A stretch of 64,000 nt of DNA from Antarcticimicrobium sp040365005 (GTDB lineage: Bacteria; Pseudomonadota; Alphaproteobacteria; Rhodobacterales; Rhodobacteraceae). Positions 34,368 to 43,144 of this stretch are shown here, piece by piece. The notes beneath the pieces are model-generated. The model worked only from the letters and a program-made list of their open reading frames with translations, did not search any database and was not told the DNA's origin. The stretch is taken from NCBI RefSeq assembly GCF_040365005.1, contig NZ_BAABWV010000003.1:1-64000 (forward strand). The letters are read 5' to 3'. The position numbers were made by a program, and so were the translations under genes. Within the stretch, counting starts at the first letter, position 1, and every line of letters starts with the position of its first letter.

Positions 34368-34943
34368 ATGTTTTACAAAGACGAACGGCTCGCGCTGTTC
34401 ATCGATGGATCGAATCTTTATGCGGCCGCAAAGGCGCTGGGGTTCGACATCGACTACAAGCTGTTGCGCCAGGAATTCATGCGACGCGGCAAGCTTCTGC
34501 GTGCATTCTATTACACCGCGCTGTTGGAAAATGACGAGTATTCGCCGATCCGCCCGCTTGTGGACTGGCTGCATTATAACGGGTTCACCATGGTCACCAA
34601 GCCGGCCAAGGAATACACCGACAGCATGGGCCGCCGTAAGGTCAAGGGCAACATGGATATCGAGCTGACGGTCGATGCCATGGAACTGGCGCCACGTGTG
34701 GACCATATCGTGCTGTTCTCCGGCGATGGCGACTTCCGCCCGCTGGTGGCCAGCCTGCAACGCCAGGGTGTGCGCGTTTCGGTGGTCTCGACCATCCGCA
34801 GCCAGCCCCCGATGATCTCGGACGACCTGCGTCGGCAGGCCGACAACTTCATTGAGCTGGAAGAGCTGAAGGAAGTGATCGGGCGCCCTCCGCGGGAGCA
34901 CCAGACGTCGGAGGCGCGCAACGTCGCCTACGCCAACAACTGA
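34368..34943 (+). CDS. NYN-domain (LabA/DUF88-like) putative RNase
   Basis: The 191-residue protein is a PIN-like NYN domain. It begins with ALFIDGSNLYAA (Asp13), then KGNMDIELTVDAMEL (Asp98 and Asp104) and VLFSGDGDFRPLV (Asp121, Asp123), the acidic set expected to bind metal for RNA cleavage. The C-terminal region is short. LabA relatives act in circadian output in cyanobacteria; in alphaproteobacteria the target is unknown. The gene stands alone behind its own promoter in locally AT-rich DNA, divergent from folK. Confidence 0.88.
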   Translation: MFYKDERLALFIDGSNLYAAAKALGFDIDYKLLRQEFMRRGKLLRAFYYTALLENDEYSPIRPLVDWLHYNGFTMVTKPAKEYTDSMGRRKVKGNMDIELTVDAMELAPRVDHIVLFSGDGDFRPLVASLQRQGVRVSVVSTIRSQPPMISDDLRRQADNFIELEELKEVIGRPPREHQTSEARNVAYANN

Positions 34944-34994
34944 TCGCGGGGCGGGTCACTGACGTCACGCCGGGTTGGGGCCCGGGCGCGGCGT

Positions 34995-35465
34995 TCAGTG
35001 TCCCGCCTGCGCGTTCACGTCGTTGTGCCGCTCGATCACCGCGTCAGGCCACGTACTCTTGACATAGGCCAGGACCGCGACAACGTCTTCGGGGTTCAGG
35101 GTGTCCTTGAAGCCCGGCATCCGGCTTTTGTAGCCGTTGCCGACCAGTTGCGCCGTGCCATGCCAGGTCAGCGCCAGAAGTTGCTTGTCCGGATGGTGCC
35201 AGGTGTGGCCGGTCTCGTCATGCGGCGGCGCGGGCAGGTATCCCTCGGCGTCGCGGTCGCGCCAGTTCGGTTGCCCCTGCAGCCGCGCCCCGTGGCAACT
35301 GGCGCAATACCCCGCGTAGACCTCGGCGCCACGCGCCACCGTTTGCGGATCGGAATAGGGCAGCAGACCCGGCTGCGCCTCGGCCCCGGTCTGCCACCAG
35401 ATCAGCGCCGCGACCGCCAGCGCCAGCGCGCCGGTGCCGCCGGCCCCCACCACCAGCTTGTTCAT
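34995..35465 (-). CDS. Monohaem c-type cytochrome
   Basis: The 156-residue protein has an N-terminal hydrophobic helix (about residues 12-23, signal or anchor), the haem motif CASCH (Cys54, Cys57, His58) and a likely axial methionine in SRMPGF (Met116). It ends NPEDVVAVLAYVKSTWPD, the usual C-terminal helix of class I cytochromes. It should act in the periplasm as an electron carrier. No oxidase or dehydrogenase gene is adjacent, so the partner is unknown. It converges with the NYN gene. Confidence 0.9.
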   Translation of the reverse strand: MNKLVVGAGGTGALALAVAALIWWQTGAEAQPGLLPYSDPQTVARGAEVYAGYCASCHGARLQGQPNWRDRDAEGYLPAPPHDETGHTWHHPDKQLLALTWHGTAQLVGNGYKSRMPGFKDTLNPEDVVAVLAYVKSTWPDAVIERHNDVNAQAGH

Positions 35466-35619
35466 GGCTGTGTCTCCGTTGTCGGTTGTCCCGTTGCAGG
35501 GGTGCCAGCCTCCCCCGCGGGAAGGTCCAATCACGGCTGCGTGAACGGCATTCCGGGCCGCCGGCGGGCTGGACCATCGCCGCCCGAGGCCTTACCTGTC
35601 GGGGCAAGGAGACCGCGAC

Positions 35620-36570
35620 ATGACCAAACCGCCCCTCACCCTCTTTCTCGCCGCGCCGCGCGGCTTTTGCGCCGGGGTCGACCGTGCGATCAAGATCGTC
35701 GAGATGGCGCTGGAGAAATGGGGCGCCCCGGTCTACGTGCGCCACGAGATCGTGCACAACAAGTTCGTCGTCGACGGGCTGCGCGACAAGGGCGCGGTCT
35801 TTGTCGAGGAGCTGGAGGATTGCCCGGTGGATCGCCCGGTGATCTTCTCGGCGCATGGGGTGCCGAAATCGGTGCCCTCCGAGGCCGAGCAGCGGCACAT
35901 GGTCTATGTCGATGCCACCTGCCCGCTGGTCTCCAAGGTGCATATTGAGGCGCAGCGGCATTTCGACAACGGGTTGCAGATGATCATGATCGGCCATGCC
36001 GGTCACCCCGAGACCATCGGCACCATGGGCCAGTTGCCCGAGGGCGAGGTGGTTCTGGTCGAGACACCGCAGGACGTGGCGACGGTCGCGGTGCGCGATC
36101 CCGACCGGCTGGCCTATGTCACCCAGACCACGCTCAGCATCGACGACACCGCCGATATCGTCGCCGCCCTGCGGGCGCGGTTTCCCACCATCGTGGGACC
36201 GCACAAGGAAGACATCTGTTACGCCACCACCAACCGGCAGGAGGCCGTCAAGGCGATGGCCGGCCAATGCGACGCGATGCTGGTGGTCGGCGCGCCGAAC
36301 TCGTCGAACTCCCGCCGCCTGGTCGAGGTGGGGGCCAAGGCCGGCTGCTCCTATTCCCAGCTGGTGCAGCGGGCCGAGAACATCGACTGGCGCGCGCTGG
36401 AGGGGATCGAAAGCGTGGGCATCACCGCCGGGGCCTCGGCGCCCGAGGTGCTGGTCAACGAGGTGATCGAAGCCTTTCGCGCCCGCTACGAGGTGACGGT
36501 GGAAACCGTACAAACGGCGGTCGAAAACGTGGAATTCAAGGTGCCGCGCGTGCTGCGCGCGCCCGCCTGA
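35620..36570 (+). CDS. ispH: 4-hydroxy-3-methylbut-2-enyl diphosphate reductase
   Basis: IspH (316 residues) carries out the last step of the MEP isoprenoid pathway, giving IPP and DMAPP. The three iron-sulfur cysteines lie in APRGFCAGVDRAI (Cys17), DATCPLVSKVH and ICYATTNRQEA. Catalytic segments such as VGAPNSSNSRRLVEV and ITAGASAPE are also present. The length is standard. It starts a plus-strand run with DUF3429, methyltransferase and rnhA genes and lies 154 bases from the divergent cytochrome gene. Confidence 0.97.
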   Translation: MTKPPLTLFLAAPRGFCAGVDRAIKIVEMALEKWGAPVYVRHEIVHNKFVVDGLRDKGAVFVEELEDCPVDRPVIFSAHGVPKSVPSEAEQRHMVYVDATCPLVSKVHIEAQRHFDNGLQMIMIGHAGHPETIGTMGQLPEGEVVLVETPQDVATVAVRDPDRLAYVTQTTLSIDDTADIVAALRARFPTIVGPHKEDICYATTNRQEAVKAMAGQCDAMLVVGAPNSSNSRRLVEVGAKAGCSYSQLVQRAENIDWRALEGIESVGITAGASAPEVLVNEVIEAFRARYEVTVETVQTAVENVEFKVPRVLRAPA

Positions 36571-36582
36571 CCGGAGCGTCCA

Positions 36583-37035
36583 ATGCACCGCATCCCCCCT
36601 GCCCCGCTGCTGCTTGGCCTGGCCGGCCTGGTCCCATTCCTCTGGGGCGCGGCGACCTACCTGAACACCGACCTGCAAGCCTGGGGCGCGGTGCACCTGG
36701 GGCCGCGTTTCGTCGGGCCGTATATCCAGCTGTTCTATGGCTCGGTGATCCTGAGCTTCATGTCCGGGGTGCTCTGGGGGTTTGCCACGCGAGCACAGGG
36801 CGGACAGGCGGCGACCGGCTACCTGCTGTCGGTGCTGCCGGCGCTCTGGGCGTTCTTCATGACCGGCGGCGGGCCGGTGGCGGCGGGCACCAACCTGATC
36901 TTCGGCTTTGCCGGGCTGCTGCTGCTGGATGCGGCGTTTTCCCATTGGGGGCTGACGCCGCGCTGGTGGATGCGGCTGCGCCTGTTGCTGAGCGCGGTGG
37001 CGATCGGCTGCCTCGCCGTGGGGGTCTGGCTGTGA
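36583..37035 (+). CDS. DUF3429 membrane protein
   Basis: The 150-residue protein has four to five hydrophobic helices. Motifs LLGLAGLVPFLWGA, FYGSVILSFMSGVLWGFA and FGFAGLLLLDAAFSHWG match the DUF3429 family, which I recognise from proteobacteria and mitochondria-related proteins of unknown function. It starts 12 bases after ispH and its stop overlaps the next gene's GTG (GTGA), so the run is translationally coupled. Confidence 0.85.
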   Translation: MHRIPPAPLLLGLAGLVPFLWGAATYLNTDLQAWGAVHLGPRFVGPYIQLFYGSVILSFMSGVLWGFATRAQGGQAATGYLLSVLPALWAFFMTGGGPVAAGTNLIFGFAGLLLLDAAFSHWGLTPRWWMRLRLLLSAVAIGCLAVGVWL

Positions 37036-37625
37036 GCGATCCGCAAACCATCGGCGTCTATGACGACCGGGCGGCGGAGTATGCCGCCAAGACCGACCAA
37101 TACAACACCACCGACCCGCGGCTGGCGGCGTTCATCGCCGCCTGCCCGGCGGGTGGCCGGGTGCTCGACCTCGGCTGCGGACCCGGGGCGGCGGCGGCGG
37201 CGATGGCACGGGCGGGGTTGGTGGTCGAGGCGGTGGATGCCTCGGCCGCGATGGTCGAGATGGCGAGCAGGCACCCGGGCGTGACCGCGCGACAGGCCAG
37301 TTTTGACGAGATCGCGGGCAGCGCCACCCATGACGGGATCTGGGCCAACTTCAGCCTGCTGCATGCCCCCCGCGCCGATTTCCCGCGCCACCTGGCGGCG
37401 CTGCATCGTGCCCTGAAACCCGGCGGGGTCTTTCTCATCGGGCTGAAGCTGGGCAAGGGGGCGGCCCGCGACCGGATCGGGCGGCACTATACCTATTACA
37501 CAGAGGACGACTTGATGGACCACCTTCGCACGGCGGGCTTCACGCCCACAGATGTCAAACACGGGTCAGGCGAGGGGCTGGACGGCACCACGGCGCCCTG
37601 GATCTCGGTGCTCGCCCATGGCTGA
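37032..37625 (+). CDS. Class I SAM-dependent methyltransferase
   Basis: The 197-residue protein has the SAM-binding motif VLDLGCGPG (about residues 46-54) followed by the acidic strand VEAVDASAAM, then IWANFSLLHAP and LKPGGVFLIGLKLG. The substrate is not evident; the YDDRAAEYAAKT N-terminus is shared with many small-molecule methyltransferases. The GTG start overlaps the previous stop and its own end overlaps rnhA by eight bases. Confidence 0.85.
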   Translation: MSDPQTIGVYDDRAAEYAAKTDQYNTTDPRLAAFIAACPAGGRVLDLGCGPGAAAAAMARAGLVVEAVDASAAMVEMASRHPGVTARQASFDEIAGSATHDGIWANFSLLHAPRADFPRHLAALHRALKPGGVFLIGLKLGKGAARDRIGRHYTYYTEDDLMDHLRTAGFTPTDVKHGSGEGLDGTTAPWISVLAHG

Positions 37626-38076
37626 GCTGATCGCCTATACCGACGGGGCCTGTTCCGGCAATCCCGGCCCGGGGGGTTGGGGGGTGCTGTTGCGCGCGAT
37701 GGAGGGCGGCGAGATCGTCAAGCAGCGCGAATTGAAGGGCGGCGAGGCCCAGACCACCAACAACCGCATGGAGCTTCTGGCCGCGATCAACGCGCTGGAA
37801 AGCCTGACGCGGGCCAGCGAGTTGACCATCGTCACCGACAGCAATTACGTGAAGAACGGCATCACCGGCTGGATCTTCGGCTGGAAGAAGAACGGCTGGA
37901 AGAACGCGGCGAAAAAGCCGGTGAAGAATGCCGAGTTGTGGCAGCGGCTGGACGCGGCGCAGGCGCGCCATAAGGTGACCTGGAAATGGGTCAAGGGGCA
38001 TGCCGGCCACCCGGAGAACGAACGCGCCGACGAGTTGGCACGCGCGGGCATGAAACCGTTCAAGACGAAAGCCTAG
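37618..38076 (+). CDS. rnhA: Ribonuclease HI
   Basis: RNase HI (152 residues) cuts RNA in RNA-DNA hybrids. The catalytic acids are in place: Asp9 in YTDGACSGNPGPGGWG, Glu52 in NNRMELLAA, Asp74 in IVTDSNYV and Asp138 in ENERADELA, with His in KGHAGHPEN. The basic protrusion WIFGWKKNGWKNAAKKPVKN is present. It starts inside the end of the methyltransferase gene and its stop overlaps the convergent caspase-like gene by four bases. Confidence 0.97.
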   Translation: MAELIAYTDGACSGNPGPGGWGVLLRAMEGGEIVKQRELKGGEAQTTNNRMELLAAINALESLTRASELTIVTDSNYVKNGITGWIFGWKKNGWKNAAKKPVKNAELWQRLDAAQARHKVTWKWVKGHAGHPENERADELARAGMKPFKTKA

Positions 38077-39560
38077 TCGCAGTCATGCAGCTTGCGCCTC
38101 GGGCCGATGCAGTCTGACGTCCGGACTGGCACCAGCTTGGTCGCGTCCTTGCGCGTCGTCGCCCCGGTAATATTGGTGCCCTTGTGGGCCTGCGATGCCG
38201 TGTCCTTGCCGGCCGGGGTAACGGGCGAGACCGCCGGTTTGGCCGGCGCCGGTTTACGCACGGTGGTGCGCACCGGCGCGGGCGGGCATTCGACCCCCGC
38301 GTGCGTCTCGAGCAAGGTGCGGATACGCAGCAGTTGCGCCGCATCGTCAAGATCTTCGGTCGTCAAGGCAACACCGGCCACTTCGCTGAAGACCACCAGC
38401 CCGCGCCGTGACTTGCGCCCGAGAATCCCGTCGATGCCACCGCGATAGCAGCCGCTGACCCGAAGCATGCGCTGGATATCACGGGCCAGACCGTCCACCG
38501 ATGGAAGGTCCTGAACGCGAGCTGCAGACCCCGGCACGGAGGGGGGGGCGGGGATGAGGGCGGCGTGGCTTTCGCGCGGCGCGCCCGGGTCATCCGGTTG
38601 GCCTCGGGCGGGCGGGCGCAAGGACTCACGTTTTTCCAGCGCAAAGGCATAGAGCGGATGATCGCTCTGCCGCTGGTGCCGGATCAGGAAGGCATCCCAG
38701 TCGGCCAGCGTTCCGTCACGGTCGATGCGGACGAAATCCTCGGCCAGCGAGGGCACGGCGGGGTCGGAATCGGGCACCGGGCCGGGAGCGGAGGCAACGG
38801 CGCCCGCACTATCGGGGTTGATGACATACTCACCACCCCCCAGCGAGGAATAGACAAAGGGCGCCGCCCCCGGCACCGTCTGGCGCATCCGGTCGCGGAC
38901 CCGGCCCAGCACCCGGCGCACATCCGCCGGTGGCCCCGCCAACGCCGCGAGAAAGGCGGCGGTAAAGGGCGAGTTTCCGCCCTCGGGTCCGTCCGGGGTG
39001 ATCGCGCCGGCTGCGGCGGCATAGGCCACCAGAGTATCGCTCTGGTTGGTGCGGATATCGGCCAGGCCCTGGCTGACGCTGCGGCTGGCGCCGGGCCGCT
39101 GCATTCGCATGACGAAGGGATTGTTGCGACAGGCGTCCAGCACCACCATCTTCATCTCCCCCGCGCCTGAGATCTGGCGCAGCACCAGGTCCAGATCGAC
39201 CATCTCCAGCGGCGCGTCGCGCTCGTCCTCGAGACGGGCATCGACCGGGACGAGGTAATTGGTGCCGCCGATCTCGATGCCGTGACCGGCGTAGTAGACC
39301 AAAGCGATCTCGGACCGGTCGGCCATGTCGCGAAACTTGCGCAGCGCATCCCGCATCCCGATCCGGCCCAGGTTGGTGCCGCGCAGCACGGAAAACCCCT
39401 GCCGTTCCAGCGCGTCGGCGACGGCCTCGGCATCGTTGCGCGGGTTGTCCAGCGGCGCCACGGCGGAATAGTCGGCGTTGCCGATCACCAGCGCCACCCG
39501 CCCGGCCAGCAGGGCTGAGGGCAGGATCAGTAGGACGAGGATCAGTGACAGCACGCGCAT
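38073..39560 (-). CDS. Caspase-like (peptidase C14) exported protein
   Basis: The 495-residue protein has a signal-like N-terminus (MRVLSLILVLLILPSALLA), then a caspase fold with the catalytic histidine in YYAGHGIEI (His93) and cysteine in LDACRNNPF (Cys144). The region after about residue 250 is Pro/Ala-rich. Near the C-terminus, VDGLARDIQRMLRVSGCY followed by GGIDGILGRKSRRG resembles a peptidoglycan-binding helical domain, and the tail has a Thr/Lys-rich segment. It is probably a periplasmic protease; its targets are unknown. No partner gene is adjacent. Confidence 0.85.
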   Translation of the reverse strand: MRVLSLILVLLILPSALLAGRVALVIGNADYSAVAPLDNPRNDAEAVADALERQGFSVLRGTNLGRIGMRDALRKFRDMADRSEIALVYYAGHGIEIGGTNYLVPVDARLEDERDAPLEMVDLDLVLRQISGAGEMKMVVLDACRNNPFVMRMQRPGASRSVSQGLADIRTNQSDTLVAYAAAAGAITPDGPEGGNSPFTAAFLAALAGPPADVRRVLGRVRDRMRQTVPGAAPFVYSSLGGGEYVINPDSAGAVASAPGPVPDSDPAVPSLAEDFVRIDRDGTLADWDAFLIRHQRQSDHPLYAFALEKRESLRPPARGQPDDPGAPRESHAALIPAPPSVPGSAARVQDLPSVDGLARDIQRMLRVSGCYRGGIDGILGRKSRRGLVVFSEVAGVALTTEDLDDAAQLLRIRTLLETHAGVECPPAPVRTTVRKPAPAKPAVSPVTPAGKDTASQAHKGTNITGATTRKDATKLVPVRTSDCIGPRRKLHDCD

Positions 39561-39655
39561 GACCGGCCCCTTGCCGCGAAACAGGACCAGTCTAGGCGAA
39601 AACGCCCGTATTTCCAACGCGGACGCTCTCGGGCCCCTGGTCGGCGGTCCGGAGC

Positions 39656-40912
39656 TCAGGCCAGCAGGCGCGCGATCCGCTCCAGCCGCGTGACGTCGTC
39701 CTGCAACGGCAGCCTGTCCCGGGCGCGATCCAGCGCCAGCGCGGAATGACGGCGGGCTTGCTCGGCGAAGCCGGGGAAATCGAGGGTCGAGAGCGACAGG
39801 AACGCTTTTTGGAGCCGGATGCCGACCTCCACCGCGCCGGCGCCATCGCGGGCGATCGCGGTAAAAGCGTCATCGAACATCTCGGCCAGTTCCAGCGTCG
39901 GAACGATGACGCGGTCATAGATCGCTTTGGTGCTTTCGCTCTCCTCCACCGGCTCGGCCCAGGCCGAGAACAGCCGCACGAAGCGCCCGATGATCACGAT
40001 GGCGGTGCCGGGGTCGTTCACCGCCGGCGACAGGGCCCGCGCCGCGATCTCGGACAGCACGATAAGGCCGAACCGGGGGTCCACGTCGAAGGTCCGGTTT
40101 TCGCCGATGACAAAGGCGTTCGCGATGCGCCGTGCAAGCTTGTCGTCGGGATCCTCCTCGGTATCGAGGATCACCACCGGCCGGCCCGGCGCCAAGAACG
40201 AGCCGGGCATGGCATCGACCATGATCCGCACCTCGTGCTCCTCCGCAATGGCCTGCAAGACCTTCATGTCGACGTATTGAACATAACCAATGTCGTCGCA
40301 GAACACCTTGCTGCCCCGAAGCGCGGTGCGCTCCGTCTTCTCGACGCCGCCGAGGAACGGCTTGAGACGCCGCGCCTTCAGGGTGGTGCGGGCGGCGGCC
40401 TCGGCCTTGTCGATCGTGGTGCCCAGCCGACCGAGGCGGGCGATGTTGTCGACCCAGCGCACGAAGGTGAGGATGACCCAGGCAAAGATCGCCAGGGTCA
40501 GGACGAACAGCACGAACAGCCCACCCCGGCCATAGAGGCCGGTCTTGAGCGCGACGATCGAGACGATGCTGAAGATGAAGGCCCCGATGAAACTGGACAG
40601 CGCGGTCTGCGAGACGTCATCGGCCAGCACCAGCGCGAAGGCGCGCGGCGTGGCCGAGGCGCTGGCCGAGGAATAGCTGGCCAGCATCGAGCCCACGGCA
40701 AAGGTCGCGACCGCCAGCATCGACGAGGAAATGATGGTCAGCAATGTCTGGATCGTATCCGGCGTGATCTCGGGCAGCAGGCTCCCCGCCGACCAGTAAT
40801 CCGCCGCCTGCGCGAGAAAGGAGGCGAGCACCGCCATCAGGCAATAGAGCGCGGGCTTGGCCCAGAGGCGCTTGCGCAATTGCAGGACGCTATGGATGAA
40901 ACGCGTTCTCAT
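39656..40912 (-). CDS. DUF2254 membrane protein
   Basis: The 418-residue protein has four hydrophobic helices in its first 160 residues (for example LYCLMAVLASFLAQ and LFVLFVLTLAIFAWVIL) followed by a soluble region. Segments such as SSSMLAVATFAVGSMLASYSSASASATPRAF and RALSPAVNDPGTA match DUF2254, a family of predicted membrane proteins of unknown function. It precedes the caspase-like gene by about 95 bases on the same strand. I see no catalytic motif. Confidence 0.85.
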   Translation of the reverse strand: MRTRFIHSVLQLRKRLWAKPALYCLMAVLASFLAQAADYWSAGSLLPEITPDTIQTLLTIISSSMLAVATFAVGSMLASYSSASASATPRAFALVLADDVSQTALSSFIGAFIFSIVSIVALKTGLYGRGGLFVLFVLTLAIFAWVILTFVRWVDNIARLGRLGTTIDKAEAAARTTLKARRLKPFLGGVEKTERTALRGSKVFCDDIGYVQYVDMKVLQAIAEEHEVRIMVDAMPGSFLAPGRPVVILDTEEDPDDKLARRIANAFVIGENRTFDVDPRFGLIVLSEIAARALSPAVNDPGTAIVIIGRFVRLFSAWAEPVEESESTKAIYDRVIVPTLELAEMFDDAFTAIARDGAGAVEVGIRLQKAFLSLSTLDFPGFAEQARRHSALALDRARDRLPLQDDVTRLERIARLLA

Positions 40913-41080
40913 GACACGGGCTCTCCAGGAACCGAGTGGAACCGCCTGCCGCCCGAAGGCGACGGGCCGAGCCCTTGAGCGTAGTGGGTTCGGCCCCTCC
41001 GCGCCAGCCTTTGTCAAGGCGCGCGGGAGCGGTGGACCGGGCAGGCGAGTGCAGGTTTCCCGCAGCGCCCCGGCGCGACT

Positions 41081-41317
41081 CTATCGCCGGAAATAGGTCT
41101 GCCAGATCCAGATCACCAGCATCGCCCCCAGCACCGCGCCGACGAAGCCGGACAGCGCCCCCATCATGGTCAGCAGCGCCCGCAGGATCAGCCCGCCCAG
41201 CAAGGCGCCGACGATGCCGATCAGCATAGTGGTGGGGATGTCGGCCTCGACCTTCATCATCCGGGTAGCAAGGAACCCCGCCGCCGCGCCGATGATGATC
41301 AGGAAAATGATGCCCAT
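41081..41317 (-). CDS. GlsB/YeaQ/YmgE-family small membrane protein
   Basis: The 78-residue protein has three hydrophobic helices with small residues (IIIGAAAGFLATRMM, IGIVGALLGGLIL, GFVGAVLGAMLVIWIW). This pattern fits the transglycosylase-associated GlsB/YmgE family linked to general stress in other bacteria. It starts four bases after the stop of a second protein of the same size and class, so the two are a tandem pair. Confidence 0.82.
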   Translation of the reverse strand: MGIIFLIIIGAAAGFLATRMMKVEADIPTTMLIGIVGALLGGLILRALLTMMGALSGFVGAVLGAMLVIWIWQTYFRR

Positions 41318-41321
41318 TCGC

Positions 41322-41558
41322 TTACCTCCGCCAGTGGAACGGCACGATGATCAGCGCCCCGATCGAAGAGATGATGGCATTCATTCCCGGAGAGCCAAAG
41401 CCGATTCCGAACATCAGGCGCAGGAAATAGAACAGGAAGGCGCCCCCGATGCAGATGATGATGGATTGCAGGATCCCGTTGCGGGTAAAGCCGGTTTTCT
41501 CGGCGCCATAGCCGACAATCCCCGCGATCACCACCGTGCCCATCAACGTCAGGAACAT
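41322..41558 (-). CDS. GlsB/YmgE-like small membrane protein, paralogue
   Basis: This 78-residue protein (MFLTLMGTVVIAGIVGYGAEK...) also has three helices, with IIICIGGAFLFYFL and AIISSIGALIIVPF, and ends in WRR like its neighbour ends in FRR. It resembles the same GlsB/YmgE class but is more divergent. The start at 41558 is chosen because an AAGGCGGGG sequence lies just upstream. Fmt begins the next group about 20 bases away. Confidence 0.72.
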   Translation of the reverse strand: MFLTLMGTVVIAGIVGYGAEKTGFTRNGILQSIIICIGGAFLFYFLRLMFGIGFGSPGMNAIISSIGALIIVPFHWRR

Positions 41559-41578
41559 GACCCCGCCTTTCCCTCGGC

Positions 41579-42487
41579 CTAATCCAGCCGCGCGCCCCGC
41601 ACCACGGACAGCCCGCGCAGGAACACTTCGGCATCCTGCGCCGCCTTGCCCGCCCGTTGCAAGCGGGTCAATTGCACCGCACCCGTGCCGCAGGCGACGG
41701 TCAGCGCGTCGTCCAGGACCTCGCCCGGGGCGCCGCTGCCCTCGGCCCGGCGCGAGGCCAGAAGTTTCACCCGCGCGCCGTCGATCTCGCACCAGGCACC
41801 GGGAAAGGGCGACAGTGCGCGGATCTTGCGGTCGACCACCTCGGCGGGTTGGGTCCAGTCCACCCGCGCCTCGGACTTGTCGATCTTCTCGGCATAGGTC
41901 ACGCCGTCCTCGGGCTGCAGCACCGGCGTCAGGTCATCCAGCCGCTCCAGCGCCCGCAGCACCAGCGCCGCCCCCATCGCGGACAGGCGGTCATGCAGTT
42001 CGGCGGTGGTCTCTTCCGCGCCGATCGGCGTCGCCTCGCGCAGCAGCACCGGCCCGGTATCGAGCCCGGCCTCCATCTGCATGATGCAGACGCCGGTCTC
42101 GGCATCGCCGGCCATGATCGCGCGGTGGATCGGAGCAGCCCCACGCCAGCGCGGCAGCAGGCTGGCGTGGATGTTGAGGCAGCCCTTGGCCGGCGCGTCC
42201 AGAATCGCCTGCGGCAGGATCAGCCCATAGGCCACGACGACGGCGACATCGGCGCCCAATGCCGCGAACTCCGCCTGCGCCTCGGCACCCTTCAGGCTGA
42301 CCGGGTGGCGGACGGGCAGGCCCAGCGCCTCGGCCCGCGCCTGCACCGGGCTTGGGCGATCCTTCTTGCCGCGTCCGGCGGGGCGCGGCGGCTGGCAGTA
42401 GACGCAGGCGATCTCATGCCCGGCCTCGACCAGCGCGTCGAGCACCGGCACCGAGAAATCCGGGGTTCCCATGAAGATGATGCGCAT
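41579..42487 (-). CDS. fmt: Methionyl-tRNA formyltransferase
   Basis: Fmt (302 residues) formylates initiator Met-tRNA. The N-terminal domain has IIFMGTPDFSVPVLDAL and a folate-binding block AYGLILPQAILDAP, then NIHASLLPRWRGAAPIHRAI (catalytic Asn/His) and QMEAGLDTGPVLL. The C-terminal OB fold is shorter but visible. It is downstream of the MaoC-like gene and two peptide deformylase genes on the same strand, the usual def-fmt association. Confidence 0.96.
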   Translation of the reverse strand: MRIIFMGTPDFSVPVLDALVEAGHEIACVYCQPPRPAGRGKKDRPSPVQARAEALGLPVRHPVSLKGAEAQAEFAALGADVAVVVAYGLILPQAILDAPAKGCLNIHASLLPRWRGAAPIHRAIMAGDAETGVCIMQMEAGLDTGPVLLREATPIGAEETTAELHDRLSAMGAALVLRALERLDDLTPVLQPEDGVTYAEKIDKSEARVDWTQPAEVVDRKIRALSPFPGAWCEIDGARVKLLASRRAEGSGAPGEVLDDALTVACGTGAVQLTRLQRAGKAAQDAEVFLRGLSVVRGARLD

Positions 42488-42571
42488 CGCCTGACCTCTG
42501 CCTTGTCGCCGGGGGTATCAACGCCGCGCACCTTAGCCATGCGCTGCCCGGTGTCCAGCATCGGCGGCGCG

Positions 42572-43036
42572 TTAGGATTTCCCGCGGGGAAAAATGCCGT
42601 TGCTGACGAATTCCATCACCGGCACGCCATCCTGGTTGAGGACGGTCACCTTGTTTTTCACGATGCCGATCTCGGGGCGGCTTTTGGAGGGGTGCAGCGA
42701 GATCACCTCCATGCGGACGGACAGAACCTCGCCCGGATAGACGGGTTTCATCCAACGCAGCGAATCGATGCCGGGCGAACCCAGCCCACGGCCGGACTTG
42801 TCCATGTTCTCAACCATCATCGCCATGGTCATGGCGCAGGTGTGCCAGCCACTGGCGCAAAGCCCTCCGAACAGCGATTCTTTCGCCGCCTCCTCGTCGA
42901 GGTGGAAAAACTGCGCGTCGTACTTTCCGGCGAACTCGATGACCTCTTCCTTGGTCACCTCATAGGCGCCGAATTCCTGCACCTGCCCGACCTCGAAGCT
43001 CTCGAAGGGGATGAATTCCAATGTGTCCTTGGCCAT
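42572..43036 (-). CDS. MaoC-like dehydratase family protein
   Basis: The 154-residue protein has the hotdog-fold MaoC pattern: FESFEVGQVQEFGAYEVTKEE, EFAGKYDAQFFHLDEEAAK, ASGWHTCAMTMAMMV, and KPVYPGEVLSVRMEV. The FAGKYD with downstream His segment is the usual hydratase motif region, so it may hydrate an enoyl-CoA or related substrate. It lies between fmt and the deformylase genes, a conserved neighbourhood in this group, but the substrate is unknown. Confidence 0.85.
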   Translation of the reverse strand: MAKDTLEFIPFESFEVGQVQEFGAYEVTKEEVIEFAGKYDAQFFHLDEEAAKESLFGGLCASGWHTCAMTMAMMVENMDKSGRGLGSPGIDSLRWMKPVYPGEVLSVRMEVISLHPSKSRPEIGIVKNKVTVLNQDGVPVMEFVSNGIFPRGKS

Positions 43037-43144
43037 TTGCGCGTTCCCTGCCTGGTTCTCGTCGCCCCGAAAAGGCGAAAGGGACGGGCGGGATGCAACG
43101 GCCAAAACGCCCCAAAGGACGCGAACGCGACGTCACTTGGGCGG

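Noticed and set aside
34368..39560. NYN and caspase-like genes as parts of a defence system
   Set aside because: They are 3 kb apart with housekeeping genes between, on different strands, and no toxin, antitoxin or phage-sensing partner is present.
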